From contig JPHH03000082.1 of the NCBI GenBank assembly GCA_000750105.3, positions 41,824-105,823 on the forward strand: a stretch of DNA of 64,000 bases, written 5' to 3'. The DNA comes from Tolypocladium sp. Sup5 PDA-1. Taxonomy: Eukaryota > Ascomycota > Sordariomycetes > Hypocreales > Ophiocordycipitaceae. Both the position numbers and the translations under genes were made by a program. Under the pieces are notes generated by a model that had not been told where the DNA came from, ran no database searches, and saw only the letters and a list, made by a program, of their open reading frames with translations. Below, one piece after another: positions 58,401 to 62,860 of the stretch (position 1 is the stretch's first letter; every line of letters starts with the position of its first letter).

Positions 58401-58734
58401 GGACGCCCAATATCTCTGCCCACAGCTTCTGCAGGCGGGCCTCCATGCCCGTGGCCGGGAGTTGGAACTCTGCTCGCGTGGCCAGCGAGTACGGGGCAAG
58501 CTGCTGTTCTCTGGCCAGACGCAGTATCCATTCTTGCAACTGCCGCGTGTCGGCCTTGCCGGAAGATGTTAGGGGAAACTTGTGCACGGGCAGGTAGTAC
58601 GAGGGAATCATGAAGTCCGGCAAGGCTAAACGCAGGTCTTGGTCGACATTGTGCAGGGCCTTCAACGTCTGGGGATCCAGAACCCGGACCGGGTCATCGT
58701 CGCCGCCTCGAGCCATGGGAGCCATGGGAGCCAT
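40438..58734 (-). CDS. NRPS2: second half of the split NRPS, ending in a reductase domain
   Basis: A single intronless frame encodes 6098 residues. The order is the orphan end of an A domain (1-75, with the A10 lysine in LTSSGKAD near 58), T 127, C HH 320, A 641-1170, T 1226, C HH 1418, A 1739-2270, T 2311, C HH 2502, A 2827-3350, T 3401, C HH 3597, A 3938-4480, T 4522, C HH 4712, A 5042-5570, T 5614, and a reductase from about 5700. All five C domains keep HHxxxDG. No epimerase, methyltransferase or thioesterase is present. The R domain implies release as an aldehyde or alcohol. The protein starts with a MAPMAPMA repeat that is not part of the A-domain fold. Without NRPS1, or an A domain charging its first T domain, the first carrier could not be loaded in cis. 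The frame is intact over 18.3 kb. Confidence 0.97.
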   Translation of the reverse strand: MAPMAPMARGGDDDPVRVLDPQTLKALHNVDQDLRLALPDFMIPSYYLPVHKFPLTSSGKADTRQLQEWILRLAREQQLAPYSLATRAEFQLPATGMEARLQKLWAEILGVQADSIGRDDSFLRLGGDSIAAIRLVSAAREQGIRITVSSVFRDARLSQVAASAVLQDVGDDDETVVAPWSLIPEGLRELTAATVREKCGLSPSDEIEDVYPATALQEGLMSLAVKQPGSYIARITYQLPLDINEGRFEAAWEETLRICTILRTRIVTHGDRAVQAVLRQPAEWNAGELEDVRMEHGTRLCRYALVDGALGKLFTLAIHHAVFDGWSLPLIMRTLLHAYEHGTAPALASYAGFVKYASDLDMSRAAAYWQTQLEGATRPSFPRRPETTSGPKPVSSQSLARHVPFDATGELPVTKATVLRAAWAILLAKYNDSTQDITFGATVAGRQAPVAGIEDMAGPVIATVPVRIRLGGQQPVARFLQDVQTQGAEMMPFEQMGIQNIARLGPDARNACDFSSLLVIQPYKMLKGTSNSLLQLRSSHDEEDDAASSALAGYFTYPLVWQCYVTDTETALHVTFDSSVLSREQIETMVEQFCHVVQQLMTPDAHSQEDLTLAHISVSGTYDMALARGWNNKVCTEVISSTFHSLVEEQARTRPDAPAIFAWDGSLSYRELDAYSNRLASLLIYEHGDVVGDLVLVCFEKSFWYYVVVLAINKAGGAWVPLDPSHPRNRHEKVASQSAARIALVSPKQADKCRGLVEHTMVVSAELDLGTLNGHFEPPPAAQVGPHHAAYVLFTSGTTGTPKGIVMEHGSLCTSQTASSRRLGLEAEHVRLLQFAAYVFDLSIGEMVAPLISGGCLCVPSEDERMNDLVGFISRARVNWAFLTPSFARLLVPETMPSLELLLLAGEPVGKDLLSTWVGRGVRLVNGWGPSETCCFSSFQEWSSPDQSPLNIGYPVGGRCWIVAPEDYYQLAPIGCIGEVVIQGPTIAREYLAFPEGTRASFITDLPAWAAQVDSHYARFYKSGDLAYYNPDGTMEFVARKDTQVKVRGFRVELGEVEHHIRDGLGGVRQVAVDVLAAGDGDGNDGRDAAAKLVAYLCFSSATSSPDGDAEGAQPLVLPLDAALSRRLRELRGYLEVRLPEYMVPAVFVPVRYMPFITSQKTDRSLLRAATSKLSAEALAPYMLGDGEKEAPASEQEVTMQKLWADVLRIPAELVGRHDSFLQLGGDSLAAIRLVTKAREQGIRLSVGSVFNDPRLRQVTESARFDLSAKDAAAPAPWALIPESRRASIEQAVREQCALSSADTVEDVYPATALQEGLLALASKQPGSYMAGFAFELTADVHVDRFKQAWGRTMQKCHALRTRVVLCSDQTVQAVIRHETGWSGEDEAPSTMGYGTPLCAYSLATRGGKNLFSLTMHHAVFDGWSFGIIMRTLSREYKGQADSPPAPAPFASFVRYALALDQARAAEYWRGQLAGASRPGFPPSPPSTPAAAAPGPTSHVSTHRVPFDTKGGRLVTKATILRAAWAVVMARYNDTDDITFGAAVAGRQANVAGIEDIVGPVLSTVPVRARVPAQQPVADFLVAIQAQAAGMIPFEHMGLQNMARLGPEARDACDFSSMFSVLYSAIVSEAQTSLLVPATAAPGSNASTDFTTYFTYPLVAQCFLSEQEATLELVYNSSALSPAQVEGIAAQYSHVVQQLLSVQSSADEKAVLGDVTLCGGWDTARIRQWHDARPPIEVVDACIHDLIAARAARSPAKEAVVAWNGRCTYAELDQSTTKLGRHLCSLGVTRGSLVPICFEKSLWAVVAMLGIMKAGGAFVPLNPDDPVARRQRLVAGLGAALVLVSPTTAVGCGGLGVPIVTVAPVLLSSLPSGSGVDGEDGGGSRATSRDVAYVLFTSGSTGEPKGVVVEHRSVCSIVSRRGDDVTFTEDSRVLQFSSYVFDISVGEIFATLLFGGTLCVPSDDDRVNNLARFINEARVTCAMLTPSVARLIAPAEVPGLRTLLLAGEPPSLENVETWSRSVELCNDYGPAEACIYVTSHRLQPTAPSAVTIGRGCNARLWIVEPDNHDRLAPVGCAGELLIEGPGVARGYLNDATRTEQSFPSGASWLPRDGNRHKIYKTGDLVRYNHDGTIEYLGRKDGQAKLRGQRLEPGEIEYHIKQHLGPQTASSVQIVQVAGGSALLAFISTAGRTAVDERNAISPLDDDSSQLLRSLDEGLQSVLPTYMIPSYYLPVAHLPLTASAKTNGRALRQWALDLSPEQLAGYSPVQQAKFQPPVTPMEMALQRLWGDVLGCPPDRIGRGDSFLQLGGDSIGAIRLVAAAREQDITLTVSSVFRDPRLRMVAAAATTGRGEDADEGRNAEPWSLLPPDERVAIASAVRQQCCLSVNDVIEDVYPATPLQEGLMALATRRPGSYTARFAFELARDVHVGRFTAAWHHTLRTCSTLRTRIVLCGERTVQAVVQEAGTQVGVDKMEYGTRLCQYSIVSRGDKTLFTLAMHHAIFDGWSFGLVVRRLTQAYEDAQSVLPPTPYANFVRYTLGLNSSQAGDYWRKQLAGASRPVFPRRPALDSETSAGSAASTSQMLLHRVPFVVDGQLPVTKATVLRAAWAIVLAQYNDNADEVVFGAAVAGRQAPVAGVETIVGPVLSTVPVRVLLPRQQPVAGLLLAIHAQANDMVPFEHMGIQNIAKLSADAREACDFSSLFTIQHGAIASKGQTPLLRPASGADTRADESTDLATYFTYPLVGQCSISEQEATLELVYNSSVLSQAQVARLAAQYGHVVQQLLSVQHSGPRHRLKLGDVTLCSDRDVQEINRWHDGEQELVRIDACVHDLVTKSAAQSPGQEAIFSWDGRCTYAELDRMTAVLGAHLRRRGVGRESLVPICFEKSMWAIVAMLAIMKAGGAFVPLNPDHPLRRRQRLVTALKAPLILVSPATADACRGMDVPLVAVTAEAVSSLPPRRASDPEHAAAPGDVAYVLFTSGSTGEPKGVVVEHGAIASSIIGHGAAMGLGAGSRMLQFSNYVFDGAITECLATLVFQGCVCVPSDEHRLGRLGDFLGHAAVDVALLTPSFARTLKRDEVRTLKTLALGGEALAREDIDSWYGRVRLLNAYGPAEASVFASTHLVRPSEAPPKTIGRGCNTRLWVADLRDHDRLAPIGCIGELMIQGPSLARGYLNDPERTSDSFIESPSWLPPGPYQRVYKTGDLVRYNDDGTIEYIDRKDSQAKLRGQRLEPGEIEHCIKQSLGPQSTSSVQVIHRTGVEGGALFAFVCRAGQGQAGTATGPGAEGSSILAPDEGTLQVLHSLDESLRSVLPAYMVPAYYLPVAQLPLTASGKTDGRALREWALGLSSERLAGFSLSARAEFEYPTTAVEAVLQRLWGEVLGTAFEKIGRNDSFLQLGGDSITAIRLVAAAREQHIGLAVSSIFRDARLSQVAASARSLDADEDTATTTEPYSLVAPDERTSTVDAVREQCALSAEDTVEDVYPATALQEGLMALAVKQPGSYMARFVFELADGVDMDRFKVAWEGTLRACAALRTRIVLYRDQTLQAVVQQKEAEEWAGSDARPLGMEYATPLCSYSLLRRGDKTLFRLTIHHAVFDGWSFGLIMRTLSQAYEGGTGSLTPLTPYVGFVRYALTLDKAHAAEFWRGQLEGALRPVFPRRPAAPSSPADSTTATSRTLTHPVPFDMPAGVPVTKATVLRAAWAIVLARYNDSTDDITFGAAVAGRQAPVSGIESMVGPVVSTLPVRVKMNARQRVSEFLREMQSQATDMMPYEHMGLQHIAKLGPYAREACDFSSLLVVQPQAITGDVGSSFLRLRNATVDDDDDDDDDGDDSPPDGGRSRQSPVDEYFSYPLVWQCYLAGAEVHLHVTFDSSVLSEKQVPLMAEQFCHVVKQLLVPEAHLEASTVLLGDVTLCGPHDTALVARWNKEREAEVVSSTLHALVEQQAKMRPSAPAIFAWDGQLTYRQLDDVATRWATFLSHEHSIMPDELVPVCFEKSMWFYVAMLAVNKAGGAWVPLDPSHPPHRHKQVAQQARARIALASPTASEKCRGLVEHVVVLSANADETLAHALRANNAKVPKVPAKAVQPNNTAYVLFTSGTTGTPKGMVMEHGALCTSMIASSKRLEIDPDRVRLLQFAAYVFDLAIGEIIAPLISGACICVPSEHQRMNDLPRFVAESRANWAFLTPSFARILSPAEVPGLEFLLLGGEAVGKDHLARWVGHVRLVNAWGPSEACCFASFREYETAGDSPLNIGHPVGARSWIVEPDDCHRLAPIGCVGEVVLQGPTLAREYLAFEAGTRASFITELPSWAPDRQHPQYSRFYKSGDLAYFNPDGTMEFVTRKDTQVKVRGFRIELGEVESQIREALGSVQQVAVDVLRTGGSQGVARLVAYLCFSSATRTPDSGRNDRSDMLLPMNQSLAQEASALKSFLEVRLPLYMVPAVYIPVRYMPFITSQKTDRSVLRRAAGAISEADLAPYMLASATKEPPMTLMETEMQSLWADILAVPLEQIGRNDSFLHLGGDSLAAIRLIAKARQRGVQLSVASIFHDARLSRVALAAQQGTVEDETAVPPWSLVPGEHREAIERAVEQQCKLSHDGAAIEDVYPTTALQEGLMALAVKQPGSYTAKMTFELADADVDRFKAAWEQTLGACAALRTRIVRYESRTMQAVIHGPADWQSSATEASGMGYGSALCRYALSRRGDRTLFSLTMHHAVFDGWSLSLVMQTLARAYDGGNAAPAPQPLPPYARFIRYVLGLDQARAADYWRVQLRDAISPVFPPRPAPAASAPASRASSNRTFTCRVSLKDAGKLSVTKATILRAAWAVVIAKHNGNARDITFGAAVAGRQAPVSGLESMVGPVISTVPIRVKLDPQQSIVRFLGAMQTQAVEMMPFEQMGLQNISQLSADAREACSFTSLFAVQHRTIFSGTQASFLVQPSDDDGDGSQATDYATYFTYPLVGQCYLFADEAALELIYDASALSDGQATALAAQYDHVVQQLLAAQAPRHGGQHDPRVGQITLCGDWDVQKINQWRESEPDLRTIDASIPELVSLSATSSPDREAIFAWDGRCTYAELERMTASLADYLRAQGVTRESLVPICFEKSMWTIVAMLAIMKAGGAFVPLSPDHPLSRRRQLVTASKAPLMLVSPATLGVCQDIQVPLVVLSTSLMSSLPTSDPDLGPTGPDGADDAAQGGVAYVLFTSGSTGEPKGVVVDHHAIASSILGHGTAMGLGPKSRVLQFSNYIFDGSITECLATLVFGGCVCVPSDEQRLGPLGDFMNAANVNWAMLTPSFVRTLDRDEMHSLETLVLGGEAPAKDVIDPWLGRVRLLNAYGPAEASVCIATHVIQSSEASPRAIGRGCNARLWIIDSDNEHHRLAAVGCVGELVVQGPGLARGYLNDEARTTRAFIESPPWLPPGPYRRVYRTGDLVRYNDDGTIEYVGRRDTQVKLRGQRLEPGEIEHHIRELLPIARQVAVTKARLASQDTLVAFVCTTTSRRAASPAFDVVAMDDSLLRAFVALSEDLAARLPSYMVPAYFVPVTAMPATPTGKLDARRLQNAFMDMTVDEVRRYAAFQKAPFQAPRNDTESELRRLFAHVLGIAETQISIDDSFHQLGGDSLKGVTLQGQIKRQFDKTLSVQFINGRSTSTIRALAPFVLGQVPTQADPSAPGEDLGKVFEALLQQVWPPSNAKWREHVVSALPPGARVLLTGGTGYLGSALLHRLLAEQSIGRVAVVVRAQDGAQALERIKRSARIAGWWAERYLAKLDVWKGDLGMRGFGLAQDDWKALNGKLDAGNIDAIVHNGAAVDWSADFAALKSVNVDSTLQLVDIALASPAHPKMVYISGGPHVDQDADRVAVARSLSSHGLGYSQTKVLSELIVGECAARLPAHQDMLSTVKPGRIVGTPDKGIANTDDLIWRIVAGAARVHAYPQDPAGHRMLVADTDFIAGRVLQQLSSALGETGEEERTSTFTPYTAIDSDISIADFWRIVSEVLGGAGACLTPVSWEEWLLKVQGDLESEGERHVLWPVQHFLGRLGSPPTQKVNGSGVGAAEAGVSSQRVEAAVRKNVEYLLESGFLGVPGKERRDMAGEVFTRSGL
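40480..41640 (-). other. Terminal thioester reductase (R) domain of NRPS2
   Basis: The domain follows the last T domain. It has the nucleotide-binding motif LLTGGTGYLGSALL, VVVRAQD, GDLG, HNGAAVDW and the catalytic Y-x-x-x-K in GLGYSQTKVLSELI, then KPGRIVGTPDKG. This is the NAD-binding-4 type of reductase that releases the thioester-bound peptide as an aldehyde, or an alcohol after a second reduction. It rules out hydrolytic or cyclising release by a thioesterase. Confidence 0.92.
58510..58734 (-). other. C-terminal part of split adenylation domain (completes module 5)
   Basis: Homology to the other A domains begins at LDPQTLKALHNV, about residue 19, and includes LPDFMIPSYYLPVHKFPLTS and the A10 lysine. 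Everything before this (cores A1-A8) is missing here and present at the end of NRPS1. The missing and retained parts meet in the variable loop between A8 and A10, so little or no conserved sequence seems lost. Confidence 0.88.
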
Positions 58735-59279
58735 GGAGGGGTATTGGTCGTGTACTGGTGGTCTGTCGGTGGTGTATCGGTGGTGTATCGGTGGTGTATT
58801 GGTGTGTTAGTTAGTTGGTTGCTACGGACAAATCTCAAGAACGTGGTATGCGGTTTGTTGATCGGCATCCCCATTGGGTGTGGGTTGGACCCAGCCCTTT
58901 CGCCATCCTAGCCAATGCATATTATTCCTATTCCCTAACTACACCGTCCTACTATCCATACTCGTCGAGACGTGCAAGTGCAGCCAGGGAGCGGCAGGCT
59001 GATGCCATTGGGCACGTGACTTGTCCGTACTCCGTCCCGGGATGACTGTCCGGGCCATGGGTGCGGCCCACTCGCGTAATATTACTGTCGTCCGGCATCT
59101 CGACGTCGAGTCCGGACTCCGGAGCAATGGGTACCTGACGCGACGGGGGACAGTAACGGGTTCAGGTGAGCCGCATGCGATGGCGTGGCAGACACTTCTT
59201 CTACCGGTTGTTCGCGGGTGCGGTGGAGAGAGCATCACAGCAGAAGCAAGAGGTGCGCCGTTTGAAGAGCAGACACAAC
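58735..59279. promoter_or_regulatory. Divergent promoter region between NRPS2 and the SDR gene
   Basis: These 545 bp separate two divergent start codons. They contain three perfect 11-bp units of CGGTGGTGTAT (58767-58799) with degenerate flanks, just upstream of the NRPS2 ATG. If NRPS2 was created by an inversion breakpoint, this region originally served the SDR gene and was captured by NRPS2. Confidence 0.5.
58767..58799. repeat. Three 11-bp tandem units upstream of NRPS2
   Basis: The unit CGGTGGTGTAT is repeated three times without mismatch. A 9-bp tandem repeat (GCCATGGGA, 58712-58738) lies next to it and forms the first codons of NRPS2. Confidence 0.9.
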
Positions 59280-60240
59280 ATGCATCTCATCCTCACCGGC
59301 GCCACGGGCCTGATCGGCTCGGCCGCTCTCGACATACTGCTGCAGGATCCCGAGGTCACGAAAGTCTCCATCTTGAGCCGCAGCCCCGTGCCCCAGGCCT
59401 GGGCCCACGCGAAGGCCGAGGCCATCTACGTCAAGGACTTTGCATCGTACAGCCCAGAGCTGCTGCGACGGCTGGAAGATGCGCACGGCTGCGTGTGGGC
59501 GCTGGGCGAGACGCGCCGGCCGGGCATTGATACCGCGTAAGTCGACCAGGACGACTCGCCCGGAGACGGCGTGGTTGACGCGCGGTGGCCGTGAGAAACG
59601 CGGCCTCGGCGACTGCTCTTCGTTAACCGCATCGTCACCAGTGCCCTCGAACGCATCAATATCGATTATCCAATCACCGCCGCCAAAGCTTTCACCAAGG
59701 GCAAGAAGAGCTTCAACTTTGTCCTCGTGTCGGGTATTTTCACCCCCTTTCCCCGGCCCCTCGTACTCCAACGGGTCTGACTGACTGATGCCAGTGCACG
59801 GCGTCGAGCAGTCGCAACATGAAGACATGGTGAACAAAGGGCGCGCAGAGGCGGGCCTGCTGGCGTTCGGCGAGGAAGACGCCGCATTCAAGCTCTACTC
59901 GCTCCGTCTCTGCGCCATGGACTACCGCGGCCACAAGGCCATCCATCCGTACATCAAATACCCCCAGCCGTGGTACAAGATAGTCGGCAGCTGGGTGATT
60001 CCCGTCATCAAGTACTTCTATCCCGCGCTCAATTGCGACTCGCCGGACTTTGCTACTTTGTTGGTCGACCTGGCCAAGTCAGATGGTTCTCCCATCGACT
60101 CGCCAAACACCATCGAGAATGGACGCATCTTGGGTGCCGTCGGCTTCAACGACCTCGTCAAGAAATTCAAAGCCCAGAAGATCCTCCCGAGGAGAACTAA
60201 GACGCGGTCCGCAGGGGGGGGGGGGGGGGGGGGGGGGTGA
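59280..60240 (+). CDS. Atypical SDR / NAD(P)-binding reductase (HTATIP2-like)
   Basis: Three exons (59280-59536, 59642-59733, 59795-60240) join in frame to 264 residues. The N-terminus MHLILTGATGLIGSAAL carries the GxxGxxG nucleotide site. YPITAAKAFTKGKKSFNFVLVS and the segment after the second intron match the small atypical SDR family related to NmrA and HTATIP2 proteins. The C-terminus runs into a tract of 24 G (60214-60237) encoding eight glycines before TGA, so the true end depends on the exact G count. The gene is divergent from NRPS2 with 545 bp between starts. It could reduce an imine or aldehyde formed after R-domain release, but the substrate is not shown by the sequence. Confidence 0.8.
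60214..60237. repeat. Poly-G tract of 24 at the end of the SDR gene
   Basis: Twenty-four consecutive G encode the C-terminal glycines of the SDR protein. Such tracts are often miscounted, and a change of one base would alter the C-terminus. Confidence 0.85.
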
Positions 60241-61059
60241 GGAAAGACGTAGTATAGGGACATTGGCGCATGGTTTGAACGGGGTTACCATGATTTTACA
60301 CATAGAATGTCCGCCTCCTATAGCAGTATTCCGAGAGGCTCCCACCCCCGTTGCCTACGCTGCTCTACGGTGATATCTCAACGACGGCATGTACGGTAAC
60401 TTGTCGAGTATCATGTTCGATCACCAGCGTCCGGTCCCTCAGCTCCTCTGTAGAGAAGCTCATCCAACATCCAGATTCACCGTCGTCTACGCGTGAACCT
60501 GATGTATCTCGCTGGGCAAAAGAAAGGCAACATACGGGATCAAGCAGACGACTCTGTATAGTTCTTATTTCCTTTCTGTTCATATCAGTCCTCATTAACA
60601 TCATACTCGCCATTGTTGCGTACAAAGCCATCTCAGGGCTGAAGTCGGGTGCCAAACCGAGATGGGATGAATTCACCTTGCCATGTAAGAACCCCGTCCG
60701 TCGGAATATCTCGTCACTCGAAGTCTGACTTTACCAAAGCGCCGGCCGAGACTGCCATCTCCCACAAGTTAGTGAAATTCCAGATTAAGTCTAGAAAGCG
60801 CTATTGAGCCTACCGAATCGGGCGGGACGCGCCGCCGCTTTTGGTGGTCCCGACAGTGAGGGGCAGTGGGCGGCTCAGAGATATAGAGTACCTCGCCGGT
60901 GTCGCCAAGACTGGCTATCCGCGCTGACGAGCAACCCGGCCAGCGGGCCGTCCGCATGACTAACCACTGCGGTCCTTGGCCCCACTAGCCTTGGCCTTCC
61001 ATCTTGGATATAGAATATAAGAGTCCGTTTCTTAATACCTCTAAAATGGACGCCTATAG
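60241..61059. other. Intergenic region with one doubtful membrane-anchored frame
   Basis: Besides the small frame listed separately at 60351-60728, nothing is supported here. Sequence quality passes from normal composition to AT-rich repeat near 61 kb. Confidence 0.5.
60351..60728 (+). CDS. Hypothetical single-pass membrane protein or first exon of a lost gene
   Basis: A 125-codon frame contains one strong transmembrane segment (RRLCIVLISFLFISVLINII) after a Ser-rich N-terminal stretch. A possible splice donor (GTAAGA) lies at about 60685, so this may be the first exon of a longer gene whose remainder is gone. The layout of a short cytoplasmic tail, one membrane segment and a lumenal start resembles DUF3328/UstYa-type oxidases, but none of their HxxHC motifs is present in this piece. 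It is a weak call. Confidence 0.3.
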   Translation: MPTLLYGDISTTACTVTCRVSCSITSVRSLSSSVEKLIQHPDSPSSTREPDVSRWAKERQHTGSSRRLCIVLISFLFISVLINIILAIVAYKAISGLKSGAKPRWDEFTLPCKNPVRRNISSLEV

Positions 61060-62310
61060 GCTCCATGGGCCCCAAGGGCTAGCCTTAAAAGCTAACCGCT
61101 CCGCCTTGACTTATCTAGCCCTTTGCATTAACTTCTATACTCGTTTTTCCCTAGGTTCTCTACTACCTCGTGTTTGCTAGCTATCCGGGCCTCTGCCGCG
61201 TCTTATTTATCGAAGCCGACTATAGCACCGCTTATTAGTCTCCTACGACTAAATAGCAAGCACTCCGCCTATTATACTAACTTTCTTCGAAGGTTTACCT
61301 AATAGTAGAATAAGAGGCGGATCATTAAGAAGCTAAATCCCCTTAACGCTAGGTAATACGCCGCCCTCTATAAGTAGCTAAAGGATATGCGTTTCCTTAA
61401 GCTAGATTATGCTAATAATACTAAGATTAATATCGCTTATATTTTAAGGAAGTAAAAGATATATAAAACCCTTAACTAAAAGGAGAGGATTTATATATTA
61501 ATAAATATTTAGGTACTATAGCGCTACTAAAACTAGGTATTAAATAAAGGTAATTTAAAGACTCGATTAGCTAATAATAATAAACTTCTTTAATTACCTT
61601 TATAAGAGATAGAAGATTATATCTAAGGGAATATCCTAGTAATACTAGCGCTAGTATAAGTAATTATATAATAGCGTAATATACTAGTACTTTAATAGGA
61701 ATAATAATAAGGAGGTTTAAAAGATATATTTAAGTTTATATTCCTATTATTATTAAAATTATTAATAATAATGCCCTTATAGTAATATAATATTATTTTA
61801 GTTATAAAATAAAAACTCTAACCCCTTAATATTAATAGAAAGCTAGTCCTTAATATCGATAACCTTTTATAACGGGGTTAGCACTATAGGCATAGGTGCC
61901 GGTCGTATAGGTATAATAATAATCTATAAAGAAGGGAAAGAAGGGATAGAGGCTGCGCTGCGCTTCTATGCGCTACCCCCTTATCTACTAGGGGCTGCCT
62001 TACGTGAGAGTGCGGGCCTACTTGGGGCTGCCGCACGCGAGAGTGCGGCGTGCCCCGTGCGCGCGCGCGCCCCACACTTGCGCACCAGGTCCGGCTACAC
62101 CGGATCTCTGGTTCCGGGGCCCGGCCCCTTACACTAATATCGGTATTTACTACGGGTATATTATTAAAGACGGCCGAATTAAGGGACTATACTTGCGGCG
62201 CTATAGCCGAATACTAGGGCAATTATTAAGGGAAGAAACACTAGGTTAGGATTAGAAAATAGCATAATTATATAGAGGACGTAAAGAAGGGCGTTGCGTA
62301 TCTATATGTG
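61060..62310. repeat. AT-rich, RIP-degraded repeat region
   Basis: This region is dense in TA dinucleotides and in TAG and TAA in all frames, with alternating CTATA and CTTA runs, as expected of repeats after repeat-induced point mutation. An island of GC-rich sequence, including CGCGCGCGCG, lies at about 62000-62120. The original element could not be identified. Confidence 0.7.
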
Positions 62311-62536
62311 ACGGTTTGGGTTCCCAAGGGATAAACCGGAGGTTTATGTTGGCAGGTAGGTCAGGGCGTAGCCGTTGAATGGTCTTGTCACGATGGTGAT
62401 AGATCGGATGTCCCGGACAGTAGATCGTAACCAAGAGTGTTGAAGTAATACAAGTGTGTCTGTATTAGAATAATGTATTGAAAGCTGGCGAGGTATCTAT
62501 GCTATGGTGAGGAAATTGGGGGGGTCTTATATACTA
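62311..62536 (+). repeat. LTR-like repeat, arm 1 (little mutated)
   Basis: The arm starts ACGGTTTGGG and ends near TATATACTAG. It matches arm 2 in reverse complement over about 210-225 bp, with arm 1 keeping C and G where arm 2 has T and A. It is probably a solo or partial LTR. Confidence 0.7.
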
Positions 62537-62744
62537 GATGTTATTCCCTGGATCACAGAGGATCGACTGGATCATCTACATGATCCTGTCGCGGCCGATG
62601 AGCCAGGTGTTACGACCCAGGCTGACGGGCCACGGGATGGGCCGGCTATGCAGGCGCTAGTGCAGGCTGCACGGAATAATAGTCGGAACGGTTAACTAAT
62701 GAACGGTGGATCGGTGCGATCTACGGGATAGATCGTGCGATCTA

Positions 62745-62850
62745 TGAGATAGATTATTAACGATCTATAGATTATTAGTAATCCATGGATTATTAGTAAT
62801 CCATGGATTATAGCGATCTAAGGGATTATAGCAATCCCTAGAAGTAGCAG
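62745..62850. repeat. Short palindromic and tandem repeats between the LTR arms
   Basis: Repeated blocks of GATTATTAGTAATCCATG and GCGATCTA alternate in both orientations between the two LTR arms. No function is assigned. Confidence 0.65.
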
Positions 62851-62860
62851 CGATCTATCG

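Noticed and set aside
60214..60237. Poly-G as a telomere or assembly-gap marker
   Set aside because: It is not a telomere unit, and genes and normal sequence continue on both sides.
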